64,000 bases of DNA from Plantago major (Eukaryota > Streptophyta > Magnoliopsida > Lamiales > Plantaginaceae): contig JAIFAC010000301.1 in assembly GCA_026545765.1 (NCBI GenBank), positions 1 through 64,000 on the forward strand, in the 5' to 3' direction. This document shows, piece by piece, positions 32,979 to 43,560 of the stretch. The notes under the pieces were generated by a model. That model made no database searches, was not told where the DNA came from, and worked only from the letters and a program-made list of their open reading frames with translations. Every line of letters begins with the position of its first letter. Positions within the stretch are counted from its first letter, which is position 1. Position numbers and translations under genes: made by a program.

Positions 32979-34016
32979 TCCAGACATCAATGCACTTTAT
33001 AACATCATGATGCACCAAGAGTACTAAGCATCCTGGCAGTGCATCCAAATCATAATAAGTTGCTTTTGAGGCAGCTGAGGGCAGTGGAAGTTTGCGATAA
33101 GTTTCAGTGCTAAGGTTGAGAGAAAGTATACACCTTTTCCGTCCTACATTCTGAATCTCAACTGTTGTCCAATGCAATGCACCATTGAAATAAAATCCAA
33201 CTTCATCAAATGAAATTTCATAATTAGGGAAATCATGAATTCTGTTCCACTGATTGGACTTAAAAGAGTAGATTAAAGTCCATAGGTGTCTGGTTCGGGC
33301 AAAAAAATCTTTAGCAATTCTAACAACCTTGTAGTCACAAGTAGCAATATCATAGCCTTACCCCGCACTGAACTACGAATACTGATCAGTCACGAGAGCC
33401 TTAAAAGGTGGAATCTTAAGCCAATTACCGGTTAACTGATCCCACACAGCCCATCCCTTTGTTACTCCACCATATGAAATAAGTGTCAAGCCATGGCATT
33501 TAGGCGCTGGAAATCGTAAACTTTTCAGTACGCTGCCCTTGTCAATGACATGATCGTCCTGTTGCCGCTTTCAGAATGATTAATCAGTGAGCTTAGGAAC
33601 ATCGAATAGAGGCTATGATTTGATGTTTTTATCATCAACCTGTCTTCACAGCCAGTTTGACGATCGAGGTGGGATTTTATGAAATCGGGATGGTTGATGA
33701 TGTTTCGCCACTCCTTGCACACGCACCTGAACCACAGAAGCGGCACAGCAGGCACCCGGGTGAGAATTTCCCGATACAACTCAGTCGGAACATCTGACAT
33801 TTTTGCAGGGGCGAAATTATTGGCCCGTGCTCAACTTAACTGAAATAATGAAAAATGACACGCCATTCAACAAAAGATTTGAAATGATTATAAATCAGAA
33901 AAAGGAGAGATCAAAATTATATTCAAATGCAGCTTTTGGAAACATGATATTTAAGGAGAAAAACACGAGAAAGAGAAGTTACATGATAGAAGATGATCAA
34001 AACTTGTACTAACTAA

Positions 34017-34647
34017 GGCTATCTCCAATCCTCAAACTCTACAGTACTGTTACGTCAGCATTTCACTAACAACAAATTCAATCAAACTCGCCATCTCCAA
34101 CCCTCAAACTTTATCATACTCAACTTTTCATTTTCTTTTCTCATTTCTTAACTACACTATTCTTTTCTCATTTTTTTTAAAACTTCATGATTCATATTCA
34201 TTTTAAATTTTATTAATTAATTAAAATAACATGAAATAAAAATAGAAACTTTTATAATTATCGTTTGTGTTATCAATTTTTATAGTTTGTAATTCTTTTT
34301 ATTTGTATGTAAGTGTTTTATTTCATTTAAGTGCATTTTTTAATGATTCGAATATATTAAATCTTACAATTGGTGTTCCATATATAATTTATCAATATTA
34401 AAATATATGAAAAAAGAATATTACAGTACGAAGGAAAGGGGAAAGAAAATGAAATATAAAAGGAGAAAGGAAAACATCAAGATAAGAGAAACAAAAGAGA
34501 ATTAAAAAAGAACAAAAAAAAAGTAAAATAACCATCAAACCCGTTTTATAGTATCAAACGGGTTTGATGGATCAAACCTCCAATGGGGGAGATCATGGGG
34601 TTTGATATAGTTTATCAAACTCCATCAAACCCCCATTGGACATGGTC
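34017..34647. mobile_element. Tourist/PIF-Harbinger-like MITE
   Basis: The termini are GGCTATCTCCAATCCTCAAA and the inverse of GACCATGTCCAATGGGGG, with TAA on both sides (34014-34016 and 34648-34650). The subterminal sequence contains ATCAAAC repeats in both orientations. It is AT-rich, 631 bp, with no ORF. TAA/TTA duplications are typical of PIF/Harbinger-derived MITEs. It lies upstream of the F-box pseudogene start. Confidence 0.7.
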
Positions 34648-34650
34648 TAA

Positions 34651-35220
34651 AGTAGTATCCAACAGTTCTTCTGAGAATTGAAACCTTTTCTATTCACACA
34701 ATTTATTTATAGATCTAAGCTGATAGCTTCTCCAGGAAGATTATCTGAAAAATATAAGTACCATATTTAACAAATTATTAGCTAATTAATTTACTAAACA
34801 ATTTTATAAAAATTAAGTAAATTACCATAAGCTACTCAATCAGCTACCAGCTACTACACACTTTTATAAAAATTAAGTAAATTATCAGTTACTCAATCAA
34901 CTATCAGTAACATATCAACTAGTTTTGCTAAACAAAGTCGTTCACATAACAGGCTTATTAAAGCTTATTACGAAAATAAATTTATCGAGATGATAAACTA
35001 ACTGATAAGTTTGTTCTCAACGGAGACTAAATTGCCCCTCAGTATTTATTCCAACATTTTTAAGTTGCTAAAAAAACGTAATACCATTGCCATGGTAAAC
35101 ATCAATTTTCATGGAACATTAGACACATACAACATGATATTTACACAAACACAATGAATATTACTTGGATTTGAAATGTTTATAATATGCACGACTATAT
35201 ACGTGGTGGGATATCAAAAG
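34651..35220. other. AT-rich intergenic DNA with a two-copy 60-bp repeat
   Basis: No gene was seen. TTTTATAAAAATTAAGTAAA occurs twice (34802-34821 and 34863-34882), each time followed by a related GCTACTCAATCAGCTA-like stretch, so a unit of about 60 bp is duplicated in tandem. Confidence 0.6.
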
Positions 35221-36475
35221 TTACAAAGTAATATTTGTAGACGCTCAGAAATCTACAATCAAATTAAGGTTAGAAATTTGGGGGCACCAGCAATCTGCAA
35301 GGCAACAATATCAAATAGAGACGTGAGGTTCTAAGGTGACACCGGTGTGGTGCCAACCGTATGGACTCCGACGCTCAAGTTAGTACGCAGGTAGAAGATG
35401 AATAGAGTAAAAAAGATAGAGAGGGATGGTGATTGTCGACTTATCCTTTTGACGGTTCGACAGAATATGGATGGATACCGGCGAGAGGCTAGCTGACCTT
35501 GTTAGAAGAAGCTAGCTGGCAGTCGTCGGATAGTAATGGATGATGGTGGAATGCGATAGACAGTGATGCGCGATGGTGGAAGGCAATAGATAGTGATGGA
35601 CGTTGGTGGAGGGTGATAGACGGTGTTGGATGGTCGCAGATGGCTGGAAGCGTTGATCAGATAGCTTCAGAGAGATGGAGGCGTTAGAGTGATAGATAGG
35701 GTTTGTCGTAGTGTGAATGAGATACCTTCCTTCTTCCACCTTCCTTCCTATATAGACTCTCCATCCGTTAGAGTCCATCATACCCACCTCTCCTAGATTT
35801 CGGGTGAGATAGTTGGAGTCTCCTAATGGGTTGGACCAAGTCTTGATCAGTTGGGAGAGTCGTCAGTCATACCACTTATCCGTTGAGCTAGCTTCTTATC
35901 TAAGCGGTTGATTGACTAGCCTTCTAAACCGCCTGGTCGGTTGGTCCATTGCTTAGTAAGCTAGCTAGCTTGTCTACCAGCTGGATGGCCGGCGAGGTCA
36001 AGTGAGTCAGGTAGCCTGTGGACTACATGGTTGGATGAGTGACTTAGCTTGGTGGGTTAGCTCCTTGACCTTTAGAATCCAATTCGCGTGTAAAGCCAAA
36101 ATGGACTCTTTAATGGACCTTGGATTGGGCCGTAGCCTTGGTGGGCTAATCAAGTACGAATTTTAGCCAATACAATTTGTCCCCCACTCTCCAAGTCGAG
36201 TATCTCGAGTTGGAGAGTAGAATTTCTATGTCAGAAGAGCCATGCTTGACATATTTCTGGTAGATGGCTTACCCCACGTTTGGATGTTTTTATGCCTTCG
36301 GACGCAACTATTACTTTGCGAATTCACAAAAATAATAGATCACATCCTCATCAATAGAAAATGGATGGATTTCATCTGGAATTGACTAGCTAATTATTTG
36401 GTATAATTAACCAATAGGATAGCTTCCACTTTGAAAATCAGGCTTGCGATCCGAAATCGGGGCTCAAGATGGTGG
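35221..36475. repeat. Probable retroelement LTR or leader, family unclear
   Basis: No gene was seen. The phrase CTCCGACGCTCAAGTTAGTA (35367-35386) and the later GGTGGGCTAATCAAGTACGA region followed by ATTTTAGCCAATACA (about 36142-36174) resemble word patterns common in plant gypsy LTRs. A set of GATAGTGATGGATGATGG-like repeats is at 35530-35640. The limits and orientation are not clear, and there is no terminal repeat pair in the window. Confidence 0.35.
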
Positions 36476-37690
36476 CTTTCCATCAAAAGTCGAATGACGA
36501 TGGCACGGTGGCATAGTAGCTCACCGCCGATTTTGGATGGAAGCTCATCGACCATATATTCGATGATAGCATGCTTGATAGTAGCTCACCAACCATATTT
36601 TCGATGGAAGCTCAATTGTCATATATCGATGATGGCATGGTGGCATGGTGGCATGGTAGTTCACCGCCATATTTTGATGGAAGCTCATCGCTATATATCG
36701 ATGATGGCATGGTGGCATGGTAGCTCACCGACCATATTTTGATGGAAGTTCACCGCCATATATCGATGATGGCATGGTAGCTCACCGCCATATTTTGAAT
36801 GATGGCATGATAGTTTGCCAGCCTGGATGGTGGCATGGTAGCAGCGTCAGTCTGTGTGGTAGCATGCCATCCAAAGTAATCCAGGATGATGGCATGGTGG
36901 TAGCCGGCCCGAATGGTGGCGCAGTAGCCATTAGCCCGATGGTATGGTAGCTTGCTAGCCTAGTTGGTAGCATATGCCATCCAGCTGAATGGTGGCCTGG
37001 CAGCTGGATGGCCTGGTTGGTAGCATACCATCCTGCTGGATGGTGGCTCGCAAATTGACGGGTTCGGTAGCATGCCATCCCAATCAGATGGTACTGGCAA
37101 ATGATACCGTTGGTAGCATGCCATCCTAATCAGATGGCAAATTGCGGATACTGGTTGGTAGCATGCCATCCCAAGTTACATTGGATGATGGCATGGTAGC
37201 TTTCCAGCCTGGATGGTGGCAAGCCATCCCAAGTTGGACTTGTTCGTGCGTGGTAGCTCACCAACCATATTTAAATTGGATCGAGGCATGGTGAGTCATA
37301 TTTAAATAGGATGGAAGCATGGTGTCTCACCAGCCATAAATTGGATGGAGGCACACTAGCTAGATGGTGGCTCACCGGCCATGAATTGGATGATGGCTTA
37401 TCGCCAAATTTAAATTCGATGGAGGCATGGTGTCTCACAAGCCATAAATTGATGGATGCTCACCACCATAAATTGTATGGTGGCTCATCTACCATAAATT
37501 CGATGGTGGCTCACCATACATTTAAATTCGATCGAGGCAAGGTGTCTCACCACCATAGTCAAATTGGATGATGGCATGGTAGCTTGCTAACCTGGATGGT
37601 GGCATGGTGGCTCACCACCATTGTCAAATCGGATGGTGGCATGGTGGCTCACCAACTATAATCGAATTGGATGATGGCATGATAGCTTGC
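36476..37690. repeat. Long degenerate tandem array (TGGTGGCATGGTAGCTCACC family)
   Basis: Imperfect repeats are built from GATGGTGGCATGGTAGC, TCACC(A)GCCATA and TTTGGATGGAAGC-type words, with local periods between about 20 and 60 bases. Composition drifts from left to right: the ATATATCGATGATGG variant dominates to 36780, TGGTAGCATGCCATCC at 36860-37210, and GCTCACCAACCATAAATTGG after 37250. Small ORFs across it are by-products of the repeat. Confidence 0.8.
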
Positions 37691-38057
37691 CAACATACAC
37701 AGTCAACTTCTTTCTTCTTCACTCCAACAAGACGCAATTTTCTTCGTCTTAATCTCATTTCCTCTCCTCTTCATGCCATTTCCTTTCTCCATCTCAATTT
37801 TACTTCCTTTGATGCCCCTCTTTTGATAGAAGAGGCGAGATGACTTATGGGGCATCTCCGATGAAGAGGGACAAAGTGGATAGAGAGTAGAGATGTGGCC
37901 GGAGGAGTGAGTGAAGCTTGACAAGAATTTCTTATTTCCAGTGAACTTCTGCGTGTGTGAGGCTGCGGGGAGATTCCGGTGATGTGGACAACGAGATGGA
38001 GCAGGGAGACTGCGAGTGAAGGTACTGTTCCGGCGATCTAAGAAGAAGCGAGAGGTT
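37691..38057. other. Non-coding stretch between the tandem array and Copia-B
   Basis: A pyrimidine-rich first half (37700-37810) is followed by unique-looking sequence. It ends with a purine-rich AAGAAGAAGCGAGAGG at about 38041-38055, immediately before a TGATGAGA LTR-like tip. No gene was seen. Confidence 0.4.
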
Positions 38058-38086
38058 TGATGAGAAGATACTTTAGAGTCTCATTT
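38058..38086 (+). repeat. Remnant of a gypsy-type LTR tip
   Basis: TGATGAGAAGATACTTTAGA and the eight following bases match the inverted right end of the solo LTR (complement of 42006-41979) at 25 of 28 positions. A purine-rich tract sits directly upstream. This suggests the start of a 3' LTR from an element lying to the left, cut short where Copia-B begins. The same bases read through as the end of the env-like ORF, which may be coincidence. Confidence 0.4.
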
Positions 38087-38505
38087 CCCTTGTTAGGGAG
38101 TCCAAAGATTCCACAAAGCCACATACCAAATGTGGAAATTGATTTTCCTTGGACTAAGATTTTGATGGCCACTTCTTCAGTGCCATTAACCAATCTTGAA
38201 ACAATCTTGGAATTGTTGTAAAATTCCAAGACATCCAAAGGGGATACACCTCTGGGAATAGCCGAGCAAAATTCCTTGATTTTTGCCTTTTCAAGCATGT
38301 CAAGAATTTGCTTCATGTCGGTCTTGTTTACTGCAGCACCCATCATGTACTCGTCAACTAGAGCGCCTCCCCAAATCATTCTGTGATTTAAAGACCAATT
38401 CTCTAGGGCGCCTCCCCAAATCATAAACAATTCCGGTGCTTGCTTTTCAGCAATACTAGAGGTAGAGACTTGGGATTTCTGAGATCTGGCTCTTTTTTGT
38501 GCCAT
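38087..38505 (-). pseudogene. Env-like third ORF, N-terminal part (Copia-B)
   Basis: The start ATG is at 38505, preceded by TTTAAAGAG as in the other copies. The open frame continues from there to the truncation. It encodes MAQKRARSQKSQVSTSSIAE, an internal duplication of an MIWGGAL-containing phrase (about 38430-38330), ILDMLEKAKIKEFCSAIPRG, then SPLDVLEFYNNSKIVSRLVN and a G-K-S-I block with CGIFGLP. This is the longest undamaged N-terminus of the third ORF here. A second upstream in-frame ATG (38607) is less likely because it is not conserved in A and E. The role is unknown. It is truncated by the LTR-like tip. Confidence 0.7.
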
Positions 38506-38639
38506 CTCTTTAAATAGAAGTAGTGCATAGATGTAAGATCGAAGGAGATTAAGGTCGAATTCGATTAAGTGATTCTTTGCAGAAAAACTTAGCAGAAATT
38601 CAGACACTTTCAGAGAAGATTATCAGATAAAAGATGAAG

Positions 38640-38720
38640 GTTTTTGTTGTTTTTGTGCTAGGTGAAATGTGGGATTAGGAAAAAGTGTTTGTCTTTGCCA
38701 AAATCTCCTTTATATAGCAA
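38640..38720 (-). promoter_or_regulatory. Candidate internal promoter of the env-like ORF (Copia-B)
   Basis: On the minus strand CTATATAAAGG (38717-38707) is followed by GGCAAAGACAAACACTTTTT and CTAGCACAAAAAC, then about 140 bases to the ATG at 38505. The block aligns with 11176-11240 and with 53265-53180 (minus). Confidence 0.55.
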
Positions 38721-39327
38721 CACAAGTACACAAAATACAGATGAATTATGTGTCTCACAATCTGCACAGGCGTGGGTGAAAAAGCAGGTTTTCATTAAAT
38801 GCGAGTGGGGCCAGTTACTGCGCCAGTAGGCTAAGTGGACGCATCTGATCCATTGAATTACAAGTGCCATTTTTCAATGGTTGAGATTGATTTCTCAGCA
38901 ATGATATCAATCCACACATGTAATTGTGCCCAATTAATGCTTGGCTAATAGCTATCTGAGTCACTTTCGACTCTCAAGAACTCAGAATTAGGAGACAAAC
39001 TGGTTTCGAGCTTATTAATTGTTTGCCCAAAGGTTGTTTGAAAATGATCACAAGAATGGAAAATTTTCAAAACACAAGAGATAGTTGACTTCTGACAGAT
39101 TGTACTATTGGTCAACTTTTCTCCTTTTGTGTCCCCCTTACTTAGTTTCCTCATGTATCTGAATACCCTTTTCAGAATACTTCTTTAACCAACTTTAACA
39201 TTTAGCCTTGATATCTAAGTTCCCGTCTCAGATATCTCCTTCATTCTTTAAGTGCCTTTCTTTCTCAGAAAGCCTTATTCTTCTCTTATTGGCACTTTGA
39301 GTTCCCGTCTCAGTGAGCAATTTAGCA

Positions 39328-40634
39328 CCTTGGTAGTTCCATCTATCCAAGACTATGTCTCAAAGTTAGGAATCTACTTTCTTGTAGAGGCTTTGTGAAG
39401 ATAGCTACAAATTAGTCTTCAGTACCAATCTTGAGTATCTCAATATTGCTTTTTTCAACATGATCTCTAATGAAGTGGTGTCTAACATCAATGTGCTTTG
39501 TTCTTGCATGAAACTTAGGTTTCTGAGTTATGGCAATAGCACTTGTGTTATCAAAGAAAATGAGAATTTTCTCTTCATTGATCTCATAGTCTCTGAGTTG
39601 TTGTTGTATCCACAAGATTTGTTAAGCACAACACCCAACATGAATAGACTCTGCTTCTGTGGTTGAAGTAGCAATTGAGTTTTACTTCTTGCTGAACCAT
39701 GATATCAATCTAGCACCAAGGAATTGTAGTCAGCATCTGAATAGCCAACTAAACTCAAGACACTCTCTTTTGGATACCACAATCCAACTTCTACAGTAGC
39801 TTTAACATACCTTAGAATCTTCATTGCAGTATTATAGTGTGATTGCATTGGATTTGTCTGAAATCTTGCACATACACCAACTGCGTATTGAATATCTGGT
39901 CTGCTTGCTGTAAGGTATAGTAGATACCCAAATAATTTCCTATACTTGTGTTCTTCAACACTCTTATCAGATTCAGTATAGGTCATTTTGGTTCCAATGC
40001 TCATTGGTATCTTAGCATTCTTTTCAGAAGGCTTTAGATTAAACTTATTGAGCATATCCTTAGCATAATTTGTTTGACTAATGAATATTCCATCATCAAG
40101 TTTCTTGACTTGCAACCCTATGAAGTAATTCAATTCTCCCATCATGCTCATCTCAAATTTACTTTTCATGAGTTCAGCAAAATCTTCACAAAGTTACTTG
40201 TCCTTAGATCCAAAGATTATGTCATTAACATAAACTTGTACTAAGAGTACGTAGTTTCCCATCATGGTTCAATGTAAAGAGAGTTTTGTCAACTTCTCCT
40301 TTCTTGAATCCACTTCCCAGAAAGTACTTGGTCAAAGTATCATACCATGCTCTTGGAGCTTGTTTAAGTCCATATAGAGCTTTCTGAAGCTTATAAACCA
40401 TCTTGCTTTCTGAGGAAACTTCAAAACCAGGTTGTTGTTCAACATAGACTTCGTCAGCAAGCTCACCATTTAGGAATGCACTCTTGACATCCATTTGGTA
40501 AACTTTAAGTCATTATGAGTTGCTAGTCTGATTACATCCAATCTTGCAACTGGAGCATATGACTCATCAAAATCTAGTCCTTCAGTCTGAGTGAATCCCT
40601 TGGCAACCAACCTTGCTTTGTTTCTGGTTATTTC
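39328..40634 (-). pseudogene. Copia-B pol, reverse transcriptase C-part and RNase H
   Basis: This resumes after the solo LTR with [20 protein letters not shown]. The open pieces are 40494-40225 ([20 protein letters not shown] onward), 40169-39705 ([41 protein letters not shown]) and 39615-39412 (RNase H end, HARTKHIDVRHHFI). The polymerase box reads Y-V-N-D at 40232-40221 instead of Y-V-D-D, a change in an essential aspartate. A frame break precedes it near 40250. Even with an intact frame this enzyme would not be expected to polymerise. Confidence 0.82.
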
Positions 40635-42006
40635 TGATGAACTCAAATTATACTCTAAATAACTTAAGAGAATAAGCTGTAGTTGTAGACTATGCTTAAC
40701 TCGGTATCGTTCTCTAGGGAATTAATCAAGCTGCCACAACGAATGAGAGTAAACAGTTTGTTTGTGAGTAACAAATAAATTTGGGTGTTTGTACTTCTAA
40801 AACACAGATTAAAACAGGAAACAAATAAACTGATTTGATCAAAGAAAGAAAGCGAACATGAAAATAATGATTCAGCTATGCTAATTCGCTCTAGGGTAAT
40901 CGTTCATACTTGTCACATGGTCGGCGTACAGAAAGCAATCAATCTAATTCAACCGATTGTTATTTGAATATTTCAAACTAGTGTAATCGCGCTCTTTCAG
41001 GCCACGATCCTTAACCGAAAACAACTTTGAGGATTTAAAACTAGCTTATTGGATTGATGGTTTTACGAAGATTTCAAACTAGACGAACCTATATGAACGA
41101 ATACGAACCCAGGAAACGAATACGCATAACTATCACATAACTACCGCATTCAGAGCGGTTTAGCTACTCATGATTAAATCAAGGATGAAAGAATGCATGG
41201 TATTGAATACGCAAGGCATAAACATGGTAATAATCGCATGCAAGATCATACAATTCGATAAACAGATTAAAACAAAGAATTGTATAGAAGCAGTAGAGAG
41301 TTATCAATAAATTACCAAGAATTCGATCCCAATGATTCGTACAAGATGAAAACCAAGCTCCAAAGATCAATCAATCCATGTCAAAACCTAGTTCTAGGAG
41401 CTTTTTCTATGAAAAAATCGAGTATACGAAGTTATGGCAAAAGAGGACCTAATCCTGACCTATAAAGGAAAAAATATGCTGAATCTGGGCCTTCTCGCCG
41501 AATCTTGCCGCGGCGAGGAAAATAGCTCAAGCAAGTAGACACCCTGTAGCTCCTCTTTTGACTCAGAAATATCACCATGCAAAATATCTATTACAAGGCG
41601 AGCTTAAAACCTCCGTAACTTTTTCCGCAGGAGGAATTTGGCTATGCTTCTGGATTATCTTTCCGTGGCCATCGACCTCAGTTCAATCGAACATCATATG
41701 AGAGATTTATGGCCAAAATGGCTAGACTGCTCCGTAAAACTTCACTTTTGCAAGCTTCGCTAAAACGGCTCTCAAATCTTCGTCCGAACTCCGAATCCAC
41801 TTCCGTTTTCGCCCAGTTACTCTACATTCAAAGATCTAGAACCAATGTTTTCACTCCGATTTTCACCTTCGGGACACAAAAATCCTACAAAACACAAACA
41901 AAGAACCAAAGCATAAAAACGCACAAAGACACTATAAAACCATAAGCAAAGACTAACAAAGACTGCTAAAAAGGACCCAATGAGACTCTGAATTATCCTC
42001 TCATCA
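40635..42006 (-). mobile_element. Solo LTR (gypsy-like) in Copia-B reverse transcriptase
   Basis: A 1372-bp insertion starts TGATGA and ends TCATCA, flanked by a perfect 5-bp duplication ATTTC (40630-40634 and 42007-42011). The host codons on the two sides join exactly in frame (GEI / TRN). There is no PBS, polypurine tract or coding region, so it is a solo LTR left by LTR-LTR recombination. Read on the minus strand it starts TGATGAGAGGATAATTCAGA, a form common among plant gypsy LTRs of the Tat/Retand type; family assignment is from memory of that pattern. Short ORFs inside are not credible. Confidence 0.88.
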
Positions 42007-43560
42007 ATTTCACCGGATTCATTCATCTTGTTTCTGAAAACCCACTTAGTTCCTATGATAGATATTCCATTAATATATGGAACTAGTTTCCAGACTTTGT
42101 TTCTCTCAAATTGATCCAATTCTTCTTGCATTGCTAAGATCCAATCTTTGTCTTTTAATGCTTTCTTCAATGGTCTTTGGTTCAATATCTGAGATGAAAC
42201 ATTAATAGAGAAAATCTGCATTTTTCAGCAATTGCTCTCCTAGTTCTTACCCCTTGGTCTAAAGGACCTATCACATCCTTTGCAGGATGATCTCTTATCC
42301 ATTTTATAATGGGTTTAGAACTAGTAGGATCATTATCATTTTGATTCATTTTTGTATCATTATGATCATGATGAGATACACGATCAGTATCTAAGATATC
42401 CGGCACATGTGATGTGCTTGGGATATCTAAGATTCTCAGTGACTCGATCCATTTCTGGATTTCTCATAGGAAACTCTTCATCATGCCTTAGAGTCATCTG
42501 GTTGTTACTTAGCAATGGTTGCCTTTCTTCGTCAGACTCATCCTCCAAGCGAATGATAGAATTATTTCCTTGTGGAGTTTCTTGTTCAGAATCTCTGATC
42601 ATAAGTTCTTTGAACCTATCTAAGAGTTCTTCATTCAAGGGTACTTTCTTGTTTCCTTCATAGAATACTACATGGATAGATTCTTCAATCTTTTGTGTCC
42701 TTTTGTTGTAGATTCTGTAAGCTTTGCTATTCATTGAATAACCAAGAAATACTCCTTCATATGCCTTTGGTTGAAATGTTCTTAGATATTCTTTACCATT
42801 GTTAAGAACAAAACATCTACAACCAAACACCCTTAAATGTTTGATACTAGGGGGTCTACCAATCGATAACTCATAGGGAGTTTTGTCATGGTGTTTGTTG
42901 ATCAAACATCTATTCTGAGTGTAGCATGCTGTATTTACAGCTTCAACACAATAGATTTCACTTATTTCAGTTTCAGCAAGCATTGTTCTTGCTGCCTCTT
43001 TTAGGGTCCTATTTTTCCTTTCAGGAACACAATTTTGTTGTGGTGGTCTTACTGAAGATAGTTGATGTTGTATACCTTTGTGAGTACAAATTTTTTTTAT
43101 GTACTGGTTTACAAACTCAGTACCATGGTCTGTTCTGATCATAGATACCTTGTCATTTTTCATGACTTCAAGCTTATTCAGCAGGCTTGGTATCTCGACC
43201 CTTGCATTAGATTTCTGTTTGAGGAAAACAACCCAAGTAAATTTTGAGTTGTCATCTACAACAACCAGACCATACTTCTTTCCTGCATAACTAGTTACTG
43301 AGGACTCAAAGAGATCCATATGTAACATTTGTAGTGGCCTCACACTGGAATGTCTAGTTTTAGATTTGAAAGATGTTTTGATTTGTTTCCCTAATTGGCA
43401 AGCTGAGCATACACCATCTTTTCTATATGCCATCTTAGGTAATCCAACAATCAATTCTTTCTTGGCTAGCTTATTCAGAGTTTTAAAATTCAAGTGACTC
43501 ATCCTTTTGTCCCATAGCCAATTTTCCTCAGTGTAGCCAGATTGACTGACCATGAGGCAT
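42007..43560 (-). pseudogene. Copia-B pol, integrase and start of reverse transcriptase
   Basis: The open frame 43553-42384 (389 codons) is the best pol piece in the window. It carries pre-integrase (LWDKRMSHLNFKTLNKLAKK, CSACQLGKQIKTSF) and the integrase core with catalytic residues in LHMDLF, MIRTDHGTEF and VPERKNRTL (D-D-E), then the C-terminal KAYEGVFLGYS block and an acidic linker. The next pieces, 42406-42182 and 42221 to 42012, encode KWIRDHPAKDVIGPLDQGVR and the RT N-terminus to [13 protein letters not shown], where the solo LTR interrupts. The integrase would join cDNA to host DNA. Near-intact integrase with a frame break at about 42385. Confidence 0.85.

Larger units (their letters stand above)
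31598..33800 (-). pseudogene. F-box/FBA-type protein gene, frameshifted and split by a Mutator-like element
   Basis: The start codon is at 33800. Residues 1-45 form an F-box (MSDVPTELYREILTRVPAVP, then WFRCVCKEWRNIINHPDF), which would bind SKP1 in an SCF ubiquitin ligase. The frame breaks near 33525, and stops occur around 33360-33385. An F-box-associated region is recognisable at 33500-32990 (GWAVWDQLTGNW, NYEISFDEVGFYFNGALHW, LDALPGCLVLLVHHDV). After CIDVW the gene is interrupted by the element at 31874-32978 and resumes at 31864 with MMKDENMWTKLITF, running to a stop at 31598. The pieces join in frame across the duplication, so the insertion came into an otherwise contiguous exon. The substrate is unknown. 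Confidence 0.85.

Noticed and set aside
33803-34012. Plus-strand ORF divergent from the F-box start
   Set aside because: 69 AT-rich codons overlapping the F-box upstream region and ending at the MITE border; no motif.
35512-35787. Minus-strand 91-codon ORF
   Set aside because: It is built from short repeats (LSPSTxxHHxLxx) in the LTR-like region, not a gene.
36431-37571. Several ORFs of repeated MVAHRPYFDGSS-type peptides
   Set aside because: By-products of the tandem array; frames change with each variant.
41709-41945. 78-codon ORF in the solo LTR
   Set aside because: It lies wholly in LTR sequence with no homology and no conservation signal.
43062-43290. Plus-strand ORFs over Copia-B integrase
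   Set aside because: Antisense shadows of the intact minus-strand integrase frame.
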